From: Luscinia megarhynchos
Taxonomy: Eukaryota > Chordata > Aves > Passeriformes > Turdidae
Direction of reading: 5' to 3'
Assembly (NCBI GenBank): GCA_034336665.1
Contig: CM067570.1
Span: 18,304,502-18,368,501 of the forward strand
Length of the DNA: 64,000 bases
Shown here: piece after piece, positions 13,680 through 26,400 of the stretch
Layout: each line of letters begins with the position of its first letter
How positions within the stretch are numbered: the stretch's first letter is position 1
Position numbers and translations under genes: made by a program
Notes under the pieces: model-generated
What the model saw: the letters and a program-made list of their open reading frames with translations, nothing else
Database searches by the model: none
Told to the model about the DNA's origin: nothing

Positions 13680-13686
<7 letters not shown>
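6780..13686. other. AT-rich non-coding DNA, nothing recognised
   Basis: No exon with credible splice sites and protein similarity, no RNA gene and no datable transposon was recognised. Open frames are all short. A small inverted repeat occurs at 10281-10300 (8-bp arms, 4-nt loop). Old, heavily decayed repeats may be present but cannot be identified by eye. Confidence 0.5.

Positions 13687-13715
<29 letters not shown>
13687..13715. repeat. poly-A tract of 29 bases
   Basis: An uninterrupted run of 29 A. No retrocopy body or target-site duplication is apparent upstream, so this looks like a mononucleotide microsatellite rather than the tail of a processed insertion. Confidence 0.9.
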
Positions 13716-13717
<2 letters not shown>

Positions 13718-16700
13718 GTTCATTGTCTTTACTGGTACCTTTTGAGAAAAAAATACATGTAACCTGAAAAGGGATTGCAAGAATAAATGCTAAACTGACA
13801 TAAAGCTGTTGCTGATCCCCCAGCAACCAAGCACATAGATATATTTGTTGTTATATTCTTTTAGTAGAATATCTTCCTGCATATGGTCTTACGAAAAACA
13901 ATTACAAATATAGACTAGCATGCAGTTTTAGTTTGAATTAATACTTAAAGAGTTATTTTAAAGGACTACATTAAAGTCTTGTTTTAAGACTTTTGAGTGT
14001 TGCCAAACACACACAGCTTTCCATTAATTTCAGCACATCACACATCCAAATTAGAAATTGTATTCATGCTGGTGACTTTCCAAACATGTTAAGCATGTTT
14101 AGGAACATGATGCAAGACTGTCAATCTCCAGTACAATTTTGGCAAGAATTTACCACAAAAACTATTTATAACAGCTATGTGAGCAGAAAAAATACTTAAT
14201 GAACAAAAAACCCCACCTTTCATTCCAACATCAGAACCCACATTGTTTAATTGAATACATAAGCTTCACATGCAAAACAGATGAATTAGTAAAACATTAA
14301 AATGTCAAAATTTAGGTCACAGCCCCCATACACCAAAGAAATATATCACTTCACAAATCACCACTGAAGTGAAAGATCGCTCCCTTCTAACTTGCCGAAA
14401 AAGTTTATGCTGATATAATCACATAGGAAGGATCTCTGCACCAAGGGTTTTCCAGAAGAAGCTGTAAGGTACAGGAAGGGAAGGAGGAGAAAGAAATTCT
14501 CAAGGTTGCATTTCCTAAGTGTACTTGCTAGGAAGTCAACAGAAAAGATACCAGTTGTCACCAAAATATGAAAATGTGAAAGGTTTTTAAAGAAAACAAG
14601 AACAAAGAAGAAGGTCCACAAGTCAATCATCATATATCACAATATAAAGATGTAAAGATAGAAATTTGGAAATACAGTGCTAGCACCATTGTTTTAAGGC
14701 TTATTTCTTAAGGATATCAAGAAAATTTATTCAATACTCTTTTTGCTTCCCTGCCCTCTTCATAGTGACCTTATTTAAATACAAAGACTGATTTTAGACA
14801 GATTTGATAAATCTGTCAGCTATTAAGAATCTAAAAGTTCCAGGCAACTAAGTGCAGAGGGTCTAGATGTTATTAATGCTCTCAGAGACAGATAGACCAG
14901 AGCCTGAGTGCAGGAGTCATTAGTCACCAGAGCATCCAGATGGGACAGAACTGCTGGAAATACTTGAAGTTTGTATCTCATTCAAAGGGGAAAATAATAT
15001 AGAAAGCCATAACATGTCACGTTCTGTTATTTCCAGCATTAAAAAACCCCACTGGAAATGTCCTTGTGATGTTATACAGCTTCTTATATATATTGAGCAT
15101 GGTTTACATGACAATAGGTATCTAAGTAGTCATGTAAAATAGACATATGATAATTTTTCAGATAATTCAGATGTGTACACATAGAGTGCAAGATGAAACA
15201 GCCTGAGATTCCTCTTCTGAAGGGAAACTTTACAGAAAGAAAGACAACTAGAAGTGCTATTTTCAGTTCCATCTTCCATCAGTTCTGGATTCAGCTGAGT
15301 GACCTGGATGTTACTTAAGGCACTTAAGTCATCAACTGTAAATATAGTCTGTTTTATTGGCCATGGAAGAAAAGAGAAGAAAGACCATATGACCTGTTGC
15401 TACAGCTATGTAACAATTAAAAGGAAGAAAATTGGATTGCAAATCCACAGACTACAGTGGTTTACAGCTACTGGGCTATTAAGGAAATTGTCTTTGGGAA
15501 TAAACCCATTCTATGTTTTTTGAATGTCAGGATTAGATTACTTTTATTACTTCAGGAATCTTCATTCTTAGACATTGTGCAACTGTTTCATGCTTGCTAA
15601 GTTTAGAATGGGTCCTGAGCTAATGAATTGTCATGAAGTCTTGTAAACTATCCAATTGAATTTAATGCTAATTGAAGAGTTTGTCAACCGGTTTTCCAGA
15701 ATAAAGGCAAAACACAGGTAGCAATGTCAGGAGCTGGATTGCTGTATCTCATTTATTAATGGGCTGGTTATATGTTTTATTTCATTCTTTCATCTTATCC
15801 TTTACATTACAGGAATCACAAGATGAAGCAGAATGCGAATCAAAATACTTCATCAAATAATTTGCTTCTGATTTCTGCTATTAAAGTTGCCCTCCTAGGG
15901 CCAAAATTTTCAAAGGTAACTACTGTTCCCTCCTGCTTCCCTGACATGTAGCACAGCTAGTTTGCTTTTCAAAGCTTTTTCACTTGAGCATGGGGCTCTG
16001 AAAGCTCTTCACAAATAACAGGGTAGTGACTTTCAGGGTGCCCACTCCTACTGACAGGAGCATGCTTGGAAGAAATCAATCTTTGTGGTTACCCTGGTTT
16101 CCAGACTGGATATGGATGGCCAGTTCTGTTCAAATAAACCTCTCAAATCACTGTGACTTCTCTTTCCTCATCCTTTAACAGACAGGAATTCTAAACAGTA
16201 GGATAGGCAATTTAGATACACAGTGACACGGGTTTAGATGGCAGTAGGAATGTAGCTGCACTTTTGCCAGTACTACCTTAAAGAGATAATGCTGAGCCAT
16301 TTGCCATATAGCAGCACATTGTCCAAAACTGTCACACAGACTGATGTCTTCTATGTCTATTTCCATGTTAGAAACAATTGTATCTTGCCTCTTTACTATT
16401 GGCACAAGCTTGGGGAGATAAGGCAGGCAAGGTAGAGTGATAGGGAGCCACCTGTATGTCCAGAATTGCAGAGGAGATGGCATGGCCATACACAGAGGTG
16501 AAATAACGTGACAGAACAGAAAGGTATCTGAAGCTAGTAGAGCATTAGTTGAATTAGCCATCAAAATTATTCACAGTCTGTCCTACTTCAATCAGTATAT
16601 TCATGTAAATGAAAGGCAGAAAGATGCTCAGATTCTTTTACAACAAAGCTTATAGACTCACTTCCTAAATACCCTTTCTTCAGGCTAGTTGCACCAACAG

Positions 16701-19700
16701 TGCATTAGGTGACACTGGATGGAGCTTAAATTCTTTAGCATACATCTGATAAAGTGCACAATATAAGAAAAAATTTCAATGCTACTCAGCTGGCTGCTAC
16801 AGTATTTCTGCCAATCAGACAAATGAATGCACTGGGTTACATTTGTAGTCCTCATTTATATAGCTAGATTTAGAATCCCCCTCTCTTAATCCTCCTTTAA
16901 AGTAATCCCCTTTTATGTGGTCATTTTAATTGTGTATCTTGCTGATGCCTATTTTGTGTTTAACATAGCAATCAAAAAGGCCATCAAGTAAGCAACAGTG
17001 CAGAAAGACTATTTCACAAGAGACGATTTTGAAACATACTATTGAAAAACTACAAAAGCAAAATTTTTTATGGTGTAACTATCATGTTTATAATTCCTGC
17101 ATGAAGATTGAAGCAGCCTCTATATGCTCTGTTATATGAATTACCCTAATTCTCCTAGAAGGGCAATGCCATGGTTCAGAATGATAACAGTGCAATAATT
17201 TTTTTTAACTTCTATGGCCAACCATAAAAATGTTCAAATACAGTATATTTTAAAGCAATTGTGCTGATGTGCCAGAGTAGGGGTAACATTACCTAAGAAC
17301 TGTATCAAATCCATGAAGCTGGGTCTGCACCTAAGCCACCAGACTGAAATCTCAGAGGCCTTTTCCCTGAGTTTGATGGATGAGCATGGCTGCAGTGGCA
17401 GGATACACCAGCTGCCTGAGCAGCATTCCAAAGAGGGAGTTCAACTGGAACAGAAACACATCTTCAAAGCACTGTGTCATCTGCACCAAAATTAAAATGG
17501 TGCTTTCTGCCCAATTTTTTTCCCTGTGGCCATTTTTTAGGAGGACTAACATTACATATACAGAAAAGAACTGTCCCACGGGTTGTTTTGGGTACTTGAA
17601 TATGCCTTATTCACTCCTTACTATTCCTATTTGATGACATTTCATTATCTGCCTGGCTGTAGTGAAACACTGCTGCCATGTTTAGAAATTGTCTTCACTG
17701 CAGGCATCTTCCTCTATTGGTTCCTGGCTAGAGCATTTTGTACTTGAATAACAGAATGAGTCCTGCATCTGTACTCATGAATGAAAGCACAATGGTATAA
17801 TATCTCTGTCACCATTCCCTTCTTTTTTGGCAGCAGAAATGATCATTGGTAAACTAAGGACAAAAACAATGACAACACTTACTACTACCTGAAGGAAGTG
17901 GGGCAGGATGAAGATTGCTTTCTTTCCACAAAGAAGGAAATTTTACATAATATCCTTTTAAAACCATAAGTTTCATTCTTCTGGCTGTGTCAGCTTTTTC
18001 AGTGTTTCAGACTGAAAGTTATTTTTACAACTGTGTGTAAGTGAAGAGATTGAGTCATGAAGATCATAGATGAATCTGTAGACAGAATAAGAGATAAATG
18101 CATTTTTCCTGACTGTGTAGTCACCTGTATTATTTGGCTGTGTTTTACTTTGTAACTCCTCAAAGGGTTTCATATGGCTACACTAGACTAATATTTTTTT
18201 CTTGTCTACCTTCCTACAATAGTAGGGATACACAGTCTCCTCATGTTTTGGCAACAGTTCAAAACTGAACTAAAATTTTCAAGATATATGACAAAATTTT
18301 GCATATTTGAGTACTTTTGAAGTGAATTAGATGATTTTATTTGAACGTTATGAAAGAAATTGAGAATGCTGTAAATAGCTACAATTTAGTGGAGAAGAAT
18401 ACTTTATATCCCAGCACACTTACTCAATCTCTGCTTAATAGGAGAAATATTTTCCCTAGGATATATCTTTTTAGCCTGCAAAGCATATTCAATATTTTTT
18501 CTTGTTTCAAGTTTGGAAACAAACAATAATATGTAAGCCATCCTTATCTTTCACAGTTCAGTCTGTCATCCTGGATAATTATATCATTCTGATCCTCATA
18601 CTTTCTAAGAATCTAATTTAATTTAATATTAAAAGCAGTAATAGACGAATCATTAGAAAAAACAGCATAGTAAAAATTCAGTTTGAAAAACTACTGAGAT
18701 ACTCTCTTAATTTTCTATGCATTTATTTTCATAATTATTACTCTCCTAGATTTACAGCTTGGCAGTTGCAGAAACAGTGTAATTATTATTAGCATCTAAT
18801 AAAACATTTTAAAGTACTTTCACAAAAATGAAAATCATCTAGTTTTTAACTCAAAAATTTGCAATGGAAAATGAAGAATTAACCCCATGATTCAGAAGGT
18901 ATTTAATATTTCCCTTGTGATATTTTGGCTATCAGCAGGAAATGCTTCCAAATTACTAATGGCATTTCATAGTTCTTTTGCAAAAGTGCATACTTTCAGT
19001 TTTAAAGATTTCACATATTTGTGAACAGTGGCAATTTAAAATAACGTTTCTGTTTCAAATAATCCATACTAATTTCATATCTAGCATTGTATCTGTCTTT
19101 AACATAAAGTAATGGCTGCTGATGTAAGAGCTGTAGGACATATGAAGAAATTAAGCTAATGGTTTTCAAGGTTCAGGCTTAGGCAGTGGTTCATTACTGT
19201 ATTTTTCTAAAAAAGCAAAAAAATAAGTACATCTTGCTGCAATCAGCATATATTTTCCATCCTGAAGAAGTCCCATTTTAATTTAACTTTTTTGTGAGTA
19301 CCACACCCTCCCAAGGGTACAAATAAGGCAATAACTTTTCATATCAGAAGTCAATGTACAGTTTTGTACTAGTGTAACCCTACATGGTTATGATTAATGA
19401 GCTGCCTGTGGCATTTTCATAAGGGTTGGAAACTCATGGTATAAATTAAAATATTGGTCCCGTTAAAGTCAATAATACAATTCTCATTGACTTAAGATGT
19501 TTAAGAATTTCACCCGCCACCCTTTGCTTCACATTGTTCTTCATTATTCACTTGGAGATTATATGAGAGATGAAAAATAAATTTTTTTTAATCTATTAAT
19601 AAGTGTTTAGATTAGCTGTAAACAGCTGTTGTTTCTGTAAGTGTTCTGGCTAGGCACAAAGAAATCTGACTTTCAAGTATCTCTGTCAAAATCACTTGAA

Positions 19701-20405
19701 AACAACCCACTGCCCTGATGTTTCTCTTGTAACACTGTATAGATATATACAGAAATGTATATTCAAGTTTCAGTAATTATATATTCATACATTTGATTGC
19801 ACAGTGATGTGAAGATTAGAAATTTAAATTTGTTTTAAGCCTGAAAATTCTTTAAATGCTCTTCCAGAATCAAAGATAGAAAATATTTTCAGTTCTTAAA
19901 TAAATAATGGTTCAATCACTCTTCTGCATCTAGTAAATATGGATGCACAGGTAAAAATGAATCTAACACTAAGTAAGGGGTAAGAGATACAGAGCAGACA
20001 AAAAAAGGCTTTTTCATGTAATCTTTCCTTTGGTCCATTGTGTGATGTCAGTGCTGCAGAGCCAGAAGCAGGGCTGTACCAACAAAGTTGTTTTCTCTAG
20101 CACCAGTATTCCCCTCTTGCATGTCAGCATGGTTCTATTGCTCACTCTCTGTCACAACACGGGCACCAAACACACAATCCATGAAAAAAAAACCAAAAAA
20201 ACCAATCTCAACTTGATTCAGCATTGCTACCTGATAAATATCCACTAAAGCATTTTGTCTTCAGGTGTTTCTCTGCCATTGGATCCTCATATCCACATTT
20301 GCCTCCATTAACTGTACTGCATTCACAGGGCTCCATGTGGCACTGTGTCCTACTAAAATATCTAATTACAGAAATGATTGCCAAACATGGAAAAAACCCA
20401 ACCTT
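13716..20405. other. AT-rich non-coding DNA with possible ancient repeat relics
   Basis: No gene recognised. A short perfect inverted repeat lies at 14797-14817 (9-bp arms, 3-nt loop). Phrases near 15890-15925 (CCAAAATTTTCAAAGGTA) and 19460-19515 recall very old amniote repeat families, the second listed separately. The 129-codon minus-strand frame at 16175-16564 matches no family I know and is probably chance. Confidence 0.45.
19455..19515. repeat. possible ancient amniote interspersed-repeat relic
   Basis: Contains AAGTCAAT and, 12 nt later, ATTGACTT, an 8-bp inverted pair, then a phrase ending ATTTCACCC. The pattern of a 'GTCAAT ... ATTGAC' palindrome followed by a TTTCACCC-like phrase is familiar from very old repeats shared by reptiles and birds. 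The copy is too decayed to assign to a family by eye. Confidence 0.25.
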
Positions 20406-20437
20406 CCCCCCCCCCCCCCCCAAAAAAAAAAAAAAAA
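20406..20437. repeat. C16 followed directly by A16 homopolymer pair
   Basis: Sixteen C (20406-20421) pass without interruption into sixteen A (20422-20437). Flanking sequence is also A/C-rich (AAAAAACCCAACC before, ACCCTCAAAG after). The minus strand reads T16-G16. Lengths of such runs are prone to sequencing and assembly error. Confidence 0.9.
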
Positions 20438-23400
20438 CCCTCAAAGAAACCCAAAAGTCTCTGATACCAAGGGATGGGGATTATGCTTAAGAGAATCCCT
20501 GTGACTTCATGTACCTGTATATAAAACTGGAATTTAGATGGAAATTTTTATAAATGTATTTGGTGAAACTTGGTATCTCAATATCTTTGGCAAAAGATAA
20601 TATTGATAAAACTGTATAACATACAACACAATCCAAACTGCAAAATTGTTTTAGGTTACATTTTAACCATCTAAAGAGAATACCAGCAACTAGATAAAGA
20701 TTTGATGTCATAGGGAAGATTGACTGATCCCAGAAAAGTAAAACAAGCGCTCAGTAGCATCAGAGCACTAAATTCTCTGACTACACTGACTCTCATCAGC
20801 ATTACTAACATATTTATTCTTGTTCCTAGTACATCAGAAATGACTGGCCCACTGGTGCCATCAGAAGAAAGGTCCAGATTCACAAAAGCAATTTTTACCT
20901 GAACAGCCTGATTGTATCAGGATTTGAATTCTTGTTCCTCCCAATGAAATGCCAAATTCATCAGGAGAGAATCATGCCAAATTATGGGCAAAAATTTATG
21001 TATGTACCAGCGCAGTTGACCTAGAATAGCAAAACATGTAAATAATAATTTGTAACTGTAGCTATCAAGCAGAGTAGATGAGCAGCTGAAATTGTATAAA
21101 GGCATACTAGAATCCTGACAGCAAGGAGGTTTGCAGAATCCCATTTTATGCTTTTACTAGCAAGAAGTATGAACACAGAGATAAAAAGCTGGCACGTTTC
21201 ATCTTCCCTCTCTTCTGGCCAGGTCTAATGGAATTCTGGCTATCAATAAAACAAAAGGGTGATTGAATTTTGACACTCTTCTTGTGAAAGTGAATAATAA
21301 AACAGAAAACCTTCATCTTTGATCACGGTTCAAGAGAAATTACCCATGTTTTATGTTAAATTAATGTTTGATGGAATTCCATTTACAAATTGGAGTTATA
21401 CACCATCATTTGGTAATAATAATTTCATTTCAATTTGATTAGATGTGCTTCAGCTTATTGTCATATTCATTAACTACATTCACTGCCATGGGAGTGTAAT
21501 GCTAATCTGTTTGTTTGGATTAATTTCCCCCAGCCAAACAACCTGGGCAGAAGTGGTCTTTCTGGGTTTTACATATACATAATGTCTACTTTTAAATCAA
21601 GAGTATGAACTTCAGATTACTGTCTCTGCTATAAACAGAGGTATAGAAATTCCAGCAAAGCACCAGGCTGATGATGCCTACCATTACTTATCTTGATTCA
21701 GTAATTGATTTTCTGGCCTTACATATCTTTAAAAAGCAGCTGGGTTTTTAAAATACTGTAATTTTTCATAAACTGATGAGTAACACTGAGATTTAGAGCC
21801 TCCCAGCAAACATTCCTGCCATGATCCAACTTTCAAAAGAACATATTTACAATATTTATCCCCTAAATTTTGCTTTTCTGCTATACATTGTAAAAATCCT
21901 CAAGACTCCCAGAAGCATTCTTTTCCTGCATTTTTGCAGTCACATGAAGATTCTCACCCTTCAGCATTTCTTTTGCAACTGAAGCTAATAGGACTTGTTT
22001 TTTGTAAGGACATGGGAAAGTATCTGCATCACAAATTACGCCAGAGATTTTTAAAATCAAAATATGATTAAAACTGATCAGAGGATAACTTTACCTTGTT
22101 CTTTTGAGATCTTTTGCTTGAATTTGTTTTGATTCCTCATACAGACTGACATAAAATGAAGTTAAATATTATAGGTGACCTCAGACCCATCTACAAAACC
22201 AGATGTGAATCCAGGGTTAATCAAGATTCAATACTGAATTATAGGCTTGAAATATCACATGCCTGGGTGAAGGAGAACCATAAAGAGAACTTTGTGCACT
22301 TTGCTATCTAAGATCTTAGATGCTCAACACAACATCTTGTTCATAAAACAATACTTGCTCATTATTATGTATTAGCCATGATCTTACCAGAGGGTCATTG
22401 TAAAGGATTCTCAGAACAAGAGCCACCACTTCAATGCTGACTACCTTGAACATAGGTATTCCTGTGCTTAACTGAGAAAAAAAGCACAGAAAATACAAAC
22501 ACAGGATATTTGGATAAAAATATGTCATGTTTACTGAAAAAGCTAAACAACATCTAAACTATTCTTGTGAGCTCCTCCTTGAACAGGAATTAATCCTGAG
22601 CTTGCAAAAAAGACTTCAAATTTTATTATAATTATTTTAAGTGCAAAATGATAATAAGAAAGTTTTAGAAGAAAAACCCTAAGTAAAAACCAGCAAATTA
22701 TCTAGTGATGATTTATATTTTAATTATAAATTGACTTTTCTAGACTGCAATCTGATACCTACAGAGAACAGCAACATAGGGCTCATTACTTTTATTACAA
22801 AGCAGCAGCTACATAAATTTTTTACTGGCATGGGCATTTACTCAGCCACCAAGTCGTCCTCTCTCAGAAATTGTTCCCCTAATACGGTGAGGGAGTAGTT
22901 GTTCCCTTTCAAATGGATTTGTGCCATTAAACTACAATCTCAATCTCTGAATTTAAATTACTGTTCTCTATTATAATCATTCAGTTCTACTATGAAGGTA
23001 CTTGATTTGGAAGAATACTTAGGTGTCTGAATATCTGGAAATAAAGATTTTCATTGACATTGTATGGCAGTGCATACATTTTTTTTCCAGAATAATAAAT
23101 ACACAGCTAGAGCTATGTAGGTTCTGTGGCACGTCCAATTTTAAACAAAGGTATCAAACACCTTGTTAATAAAGACCTTCAGATCTTCTGCAACCATTTT
23201 TATCAGAAGCCATCACTACATCAAAATACCACTACAGTGATATTTTGCCTCTACTGGGAAGATTTGCTATTCAGCCAGGAAAAATGGCAGTCTGTCTGTC
23301 TGTTTCTTGTAGTTGTTTCAGTATTTATCTAAATTCAAACTGCAAAGCATGCTGGGTCTGAGTTCTCTGTTTCCTTTGATACCCTCTGAACAGTCCTGGC

Positions 23401-26400
23401 CCTGTTCTTGCTGCAAGAATATCCTTGTAGGGGTCTCACCAAATAAACACTGCTCAGGACTCTTTTACTTAAAATGATATCCTATCTAATAAATTCATTC
23501 ACTACACAGAAAAGTTTTTTATAAATCAAAATTCAGTGCAAGTAGAAAAGGGATGACAGGGAAAGAAAAATAATGGCAAAATCTGTAGGGTTTTTAGTGA
23601 AAGCAAACAAGATTTCATTCCAATTCTTGATCTAGCCCTACCCTGTTCCATGTAGTGTCTAAGAAGGGAGAGTGGGAAAGAGTGGATCAAATGTCTCTGA
23701 GGACATACATTAAGGAAAAAATTATCCATGCTCATTAGGCCTTTTAACATTGAGAGTAATATAATTTTTCAATGTATGACTTACTATTTAGATTGAAATT
23801 AGTTGTCTCCTTCCCCTTGCCAAAGATTCACACTGGGGACTGCAAAAGAAAAAACAGTTATTTCTTTCTGTCCTACTCACTTTAAGCCCACTGGCCAATG
23901 CAAAGAAAGACCACTAAAAGTACATGTGAATTCATACTAGTGCTTGACATTTTGTGCTGGTTTTAGCATCAGACAGAAACTAAACTCCAAATAATCTACT
24001 CCCCTTCTCTCACCCTTTCTGGTTAAACAGGTACAAAAAGCAGAAAATATAGGTCGGGGTCACAATTTACTGAAAGCACAAAGCTAGGATAAGACATGGA
24101 CAATAATAACAACGATATTAATAGCAAAACTTTACAAAAAGAGGAGGTGTTTTACCCCCAAAATATGTTTATCACTGGGAAGAAAAGCATTGTGGGGGTC
24201 ACCATTTTCCTACCACTCCCCTGTGCACCTTTCAGCTCAGCCAGGCTCCCCCTTGGCTCAGTTTCTACTGGCACACCGCTCTTGATCCTTCATTATTACA
24301 AAAGTCAGACCCATCCTGCACATCAAGACCAGTCTTCTACCTACACTTCGAAAAATATATTTTGTTGCATAAAGGTCCAGAACAGCAACTGTGCAATTTA
24401 TTAAAGCACGGAAAGAAGTATCTGAAACCAGCAGCTGGTTCATTTTAATCATTTGTCAAGATGCAGATAGGCTACAGAGTCAGTTCTTTAAAAATGAGGC
24501 TCTTGTCCCATAAAGTCAGATAAGGATCCTTGCTGTTGTGCTTTGCTTTCCAACTTTGTTCTGTGTAGCCAACATCAAGCAGTGTCTCATGCTGTTGGCT
24601 TGTGAGTAACAGACTGAAATATTAACATGCAGAAAAGTCAAACCTTCAAGAAAAATTTAAACATCTTGAGGGCTCTTTTCTCATGTCACTTTCCCAGTTA
24701 TTCTGTATCTTACAAAAAAAAGTGTCACATTGACATTTTATGTTGCTTTTTTCACCTGTATCTTGAAAATTTCAGAGATGTTTGAACAGTAATGCACAAT
24801 GATCCGAAAGACATCTGTCAAGCCCAGACATACCAGAAGCAGTGACTTCCTGAGGCTGCTTTGGGACAGGGTGATTAATCAGATATTCTCTTTTGCTCAG
24901 ACCTCCTGTAGAATTCTCGAGAAGAATGTCTGAAAGCTACAGCTGCTTGCTCATCCTCAGCCAAATTCAGATCTCTTAAAATTCAGCACAGTCCTATATG
25001 CAGAACAAAGAACACCACCAAGCTAATGCAGATTCTAGGAAGAAGAACAGCCATATTTTTCTAGAAAATATGCTGCAAAAGTAATTACAACACTTGAGCC
25101 AATATTCTATCATTAGATTTCAAGTGTAGGATTTTCAGTTCTTCCTCACTGGCAAAGCTTTTAAAATGTTATCTGACATATCTTATTGTGTCTTTCATTT
25201 TATACAGTCTTTTTTTCCCCTGCTGGTATTGTTGGAGATGTGAATCATAAAGTGTATTTGCATAATATTAGGGGCCTACTTTTTTTTTTTTTTTTACATG
25301 CAAGATGGAATAAAATGCTTTAATTCTAAAAAATGTAGCTATTCAAAATGTGACTCGTGAAATACTGAAGCTCTTAAGTACTACAAAATACTGCTAATGA
25401 GGTCGTCAATCAGTCCCTCATTTGGGCATACCTCTAATTTTGAACTTGGACCCATTGAACCTGACTCTTGCTTGAAGACATTCAGGACCTTGCTGGATCA
25501 GAACCCAGAAGAGGTTCATTTCAATCTACAAGAGCAGTCATTAAAAACATGGCTAGACTAAGCCACTTACAAACAGGAGATTTAATGTATTTATATCTGT
25601 TCTGTTCTGCATGTACCTAGAGACAAATAATCCTCAAGACACAGACTACAGCATATTAGAGCCCAAAATAGTATCTTACTAGTCCAGTCATACTTAAATT
25701 TAGTGGCAGAAACAAGAAGAATATCTGTTTTCTCAATATCTGTTAAATACACCGTCTCCTTTCCTGTCATCCTCCCCTTCTGTTTCTCTTCTTTCCTGTC
25801 ACTCCCTCCCATCCCCTTCTCCTGCAAAAACATGAAATGAAAAACATACAAAATGGTCAAGGACAGAAAATTTTTTTACTGATACATAAAAAGGGCTTAC
25901 AGTTAAGTAATGACAAGTTTAGTCAGCAGTCATCCAACTACGTTCTCTTCCTCAAAGAAAGAAAAAGATAAAGTATCCACCCACAAATATCTCCTATACC
26001 CTTAAGATATCCCATTGGTGACAGGATATTAAAACAGCAGTGTAATTTACTACCTGTCATTACTACCCTTTGTCTCACTTAACATTTGTTTCAGGTCTGT
26101 CAAACCATTCAGTGTTACTTCCTGTTTCATATCATAATTAGTATCCCTGGAAAAAATAATTTATTGCTAATTGTGTAGTATATGGCACAGTCAATAAAAA
26201 CCCCCCAACATTTCCTGGATATTTTATTTCTTTTGGGGCTGTGTTTGCCTCCATTTCTTTTACTGCAGCTCTATTCACAGACTTTGCACTCAAACCATCA
26301 TGACTGCTGCATTTACACTGTTGCTCTCTAAATTATTTACTTGTCTTCTTTTGTCAGTATCTTTGGGTTCTTTAAGGGGTCTTATTGATCAGAAGACAAT

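Noticed and set aside
13687..13715. Poly-A tract as the tail of a processed pseudogene
   Set aside because: No coding or transcript-like body upstream and no flanking direct repeat.
16175..16564. 129-codon minus-strand frame
   Set aside because: No resemblance to a known protein and no supporting splice or promoter signals.
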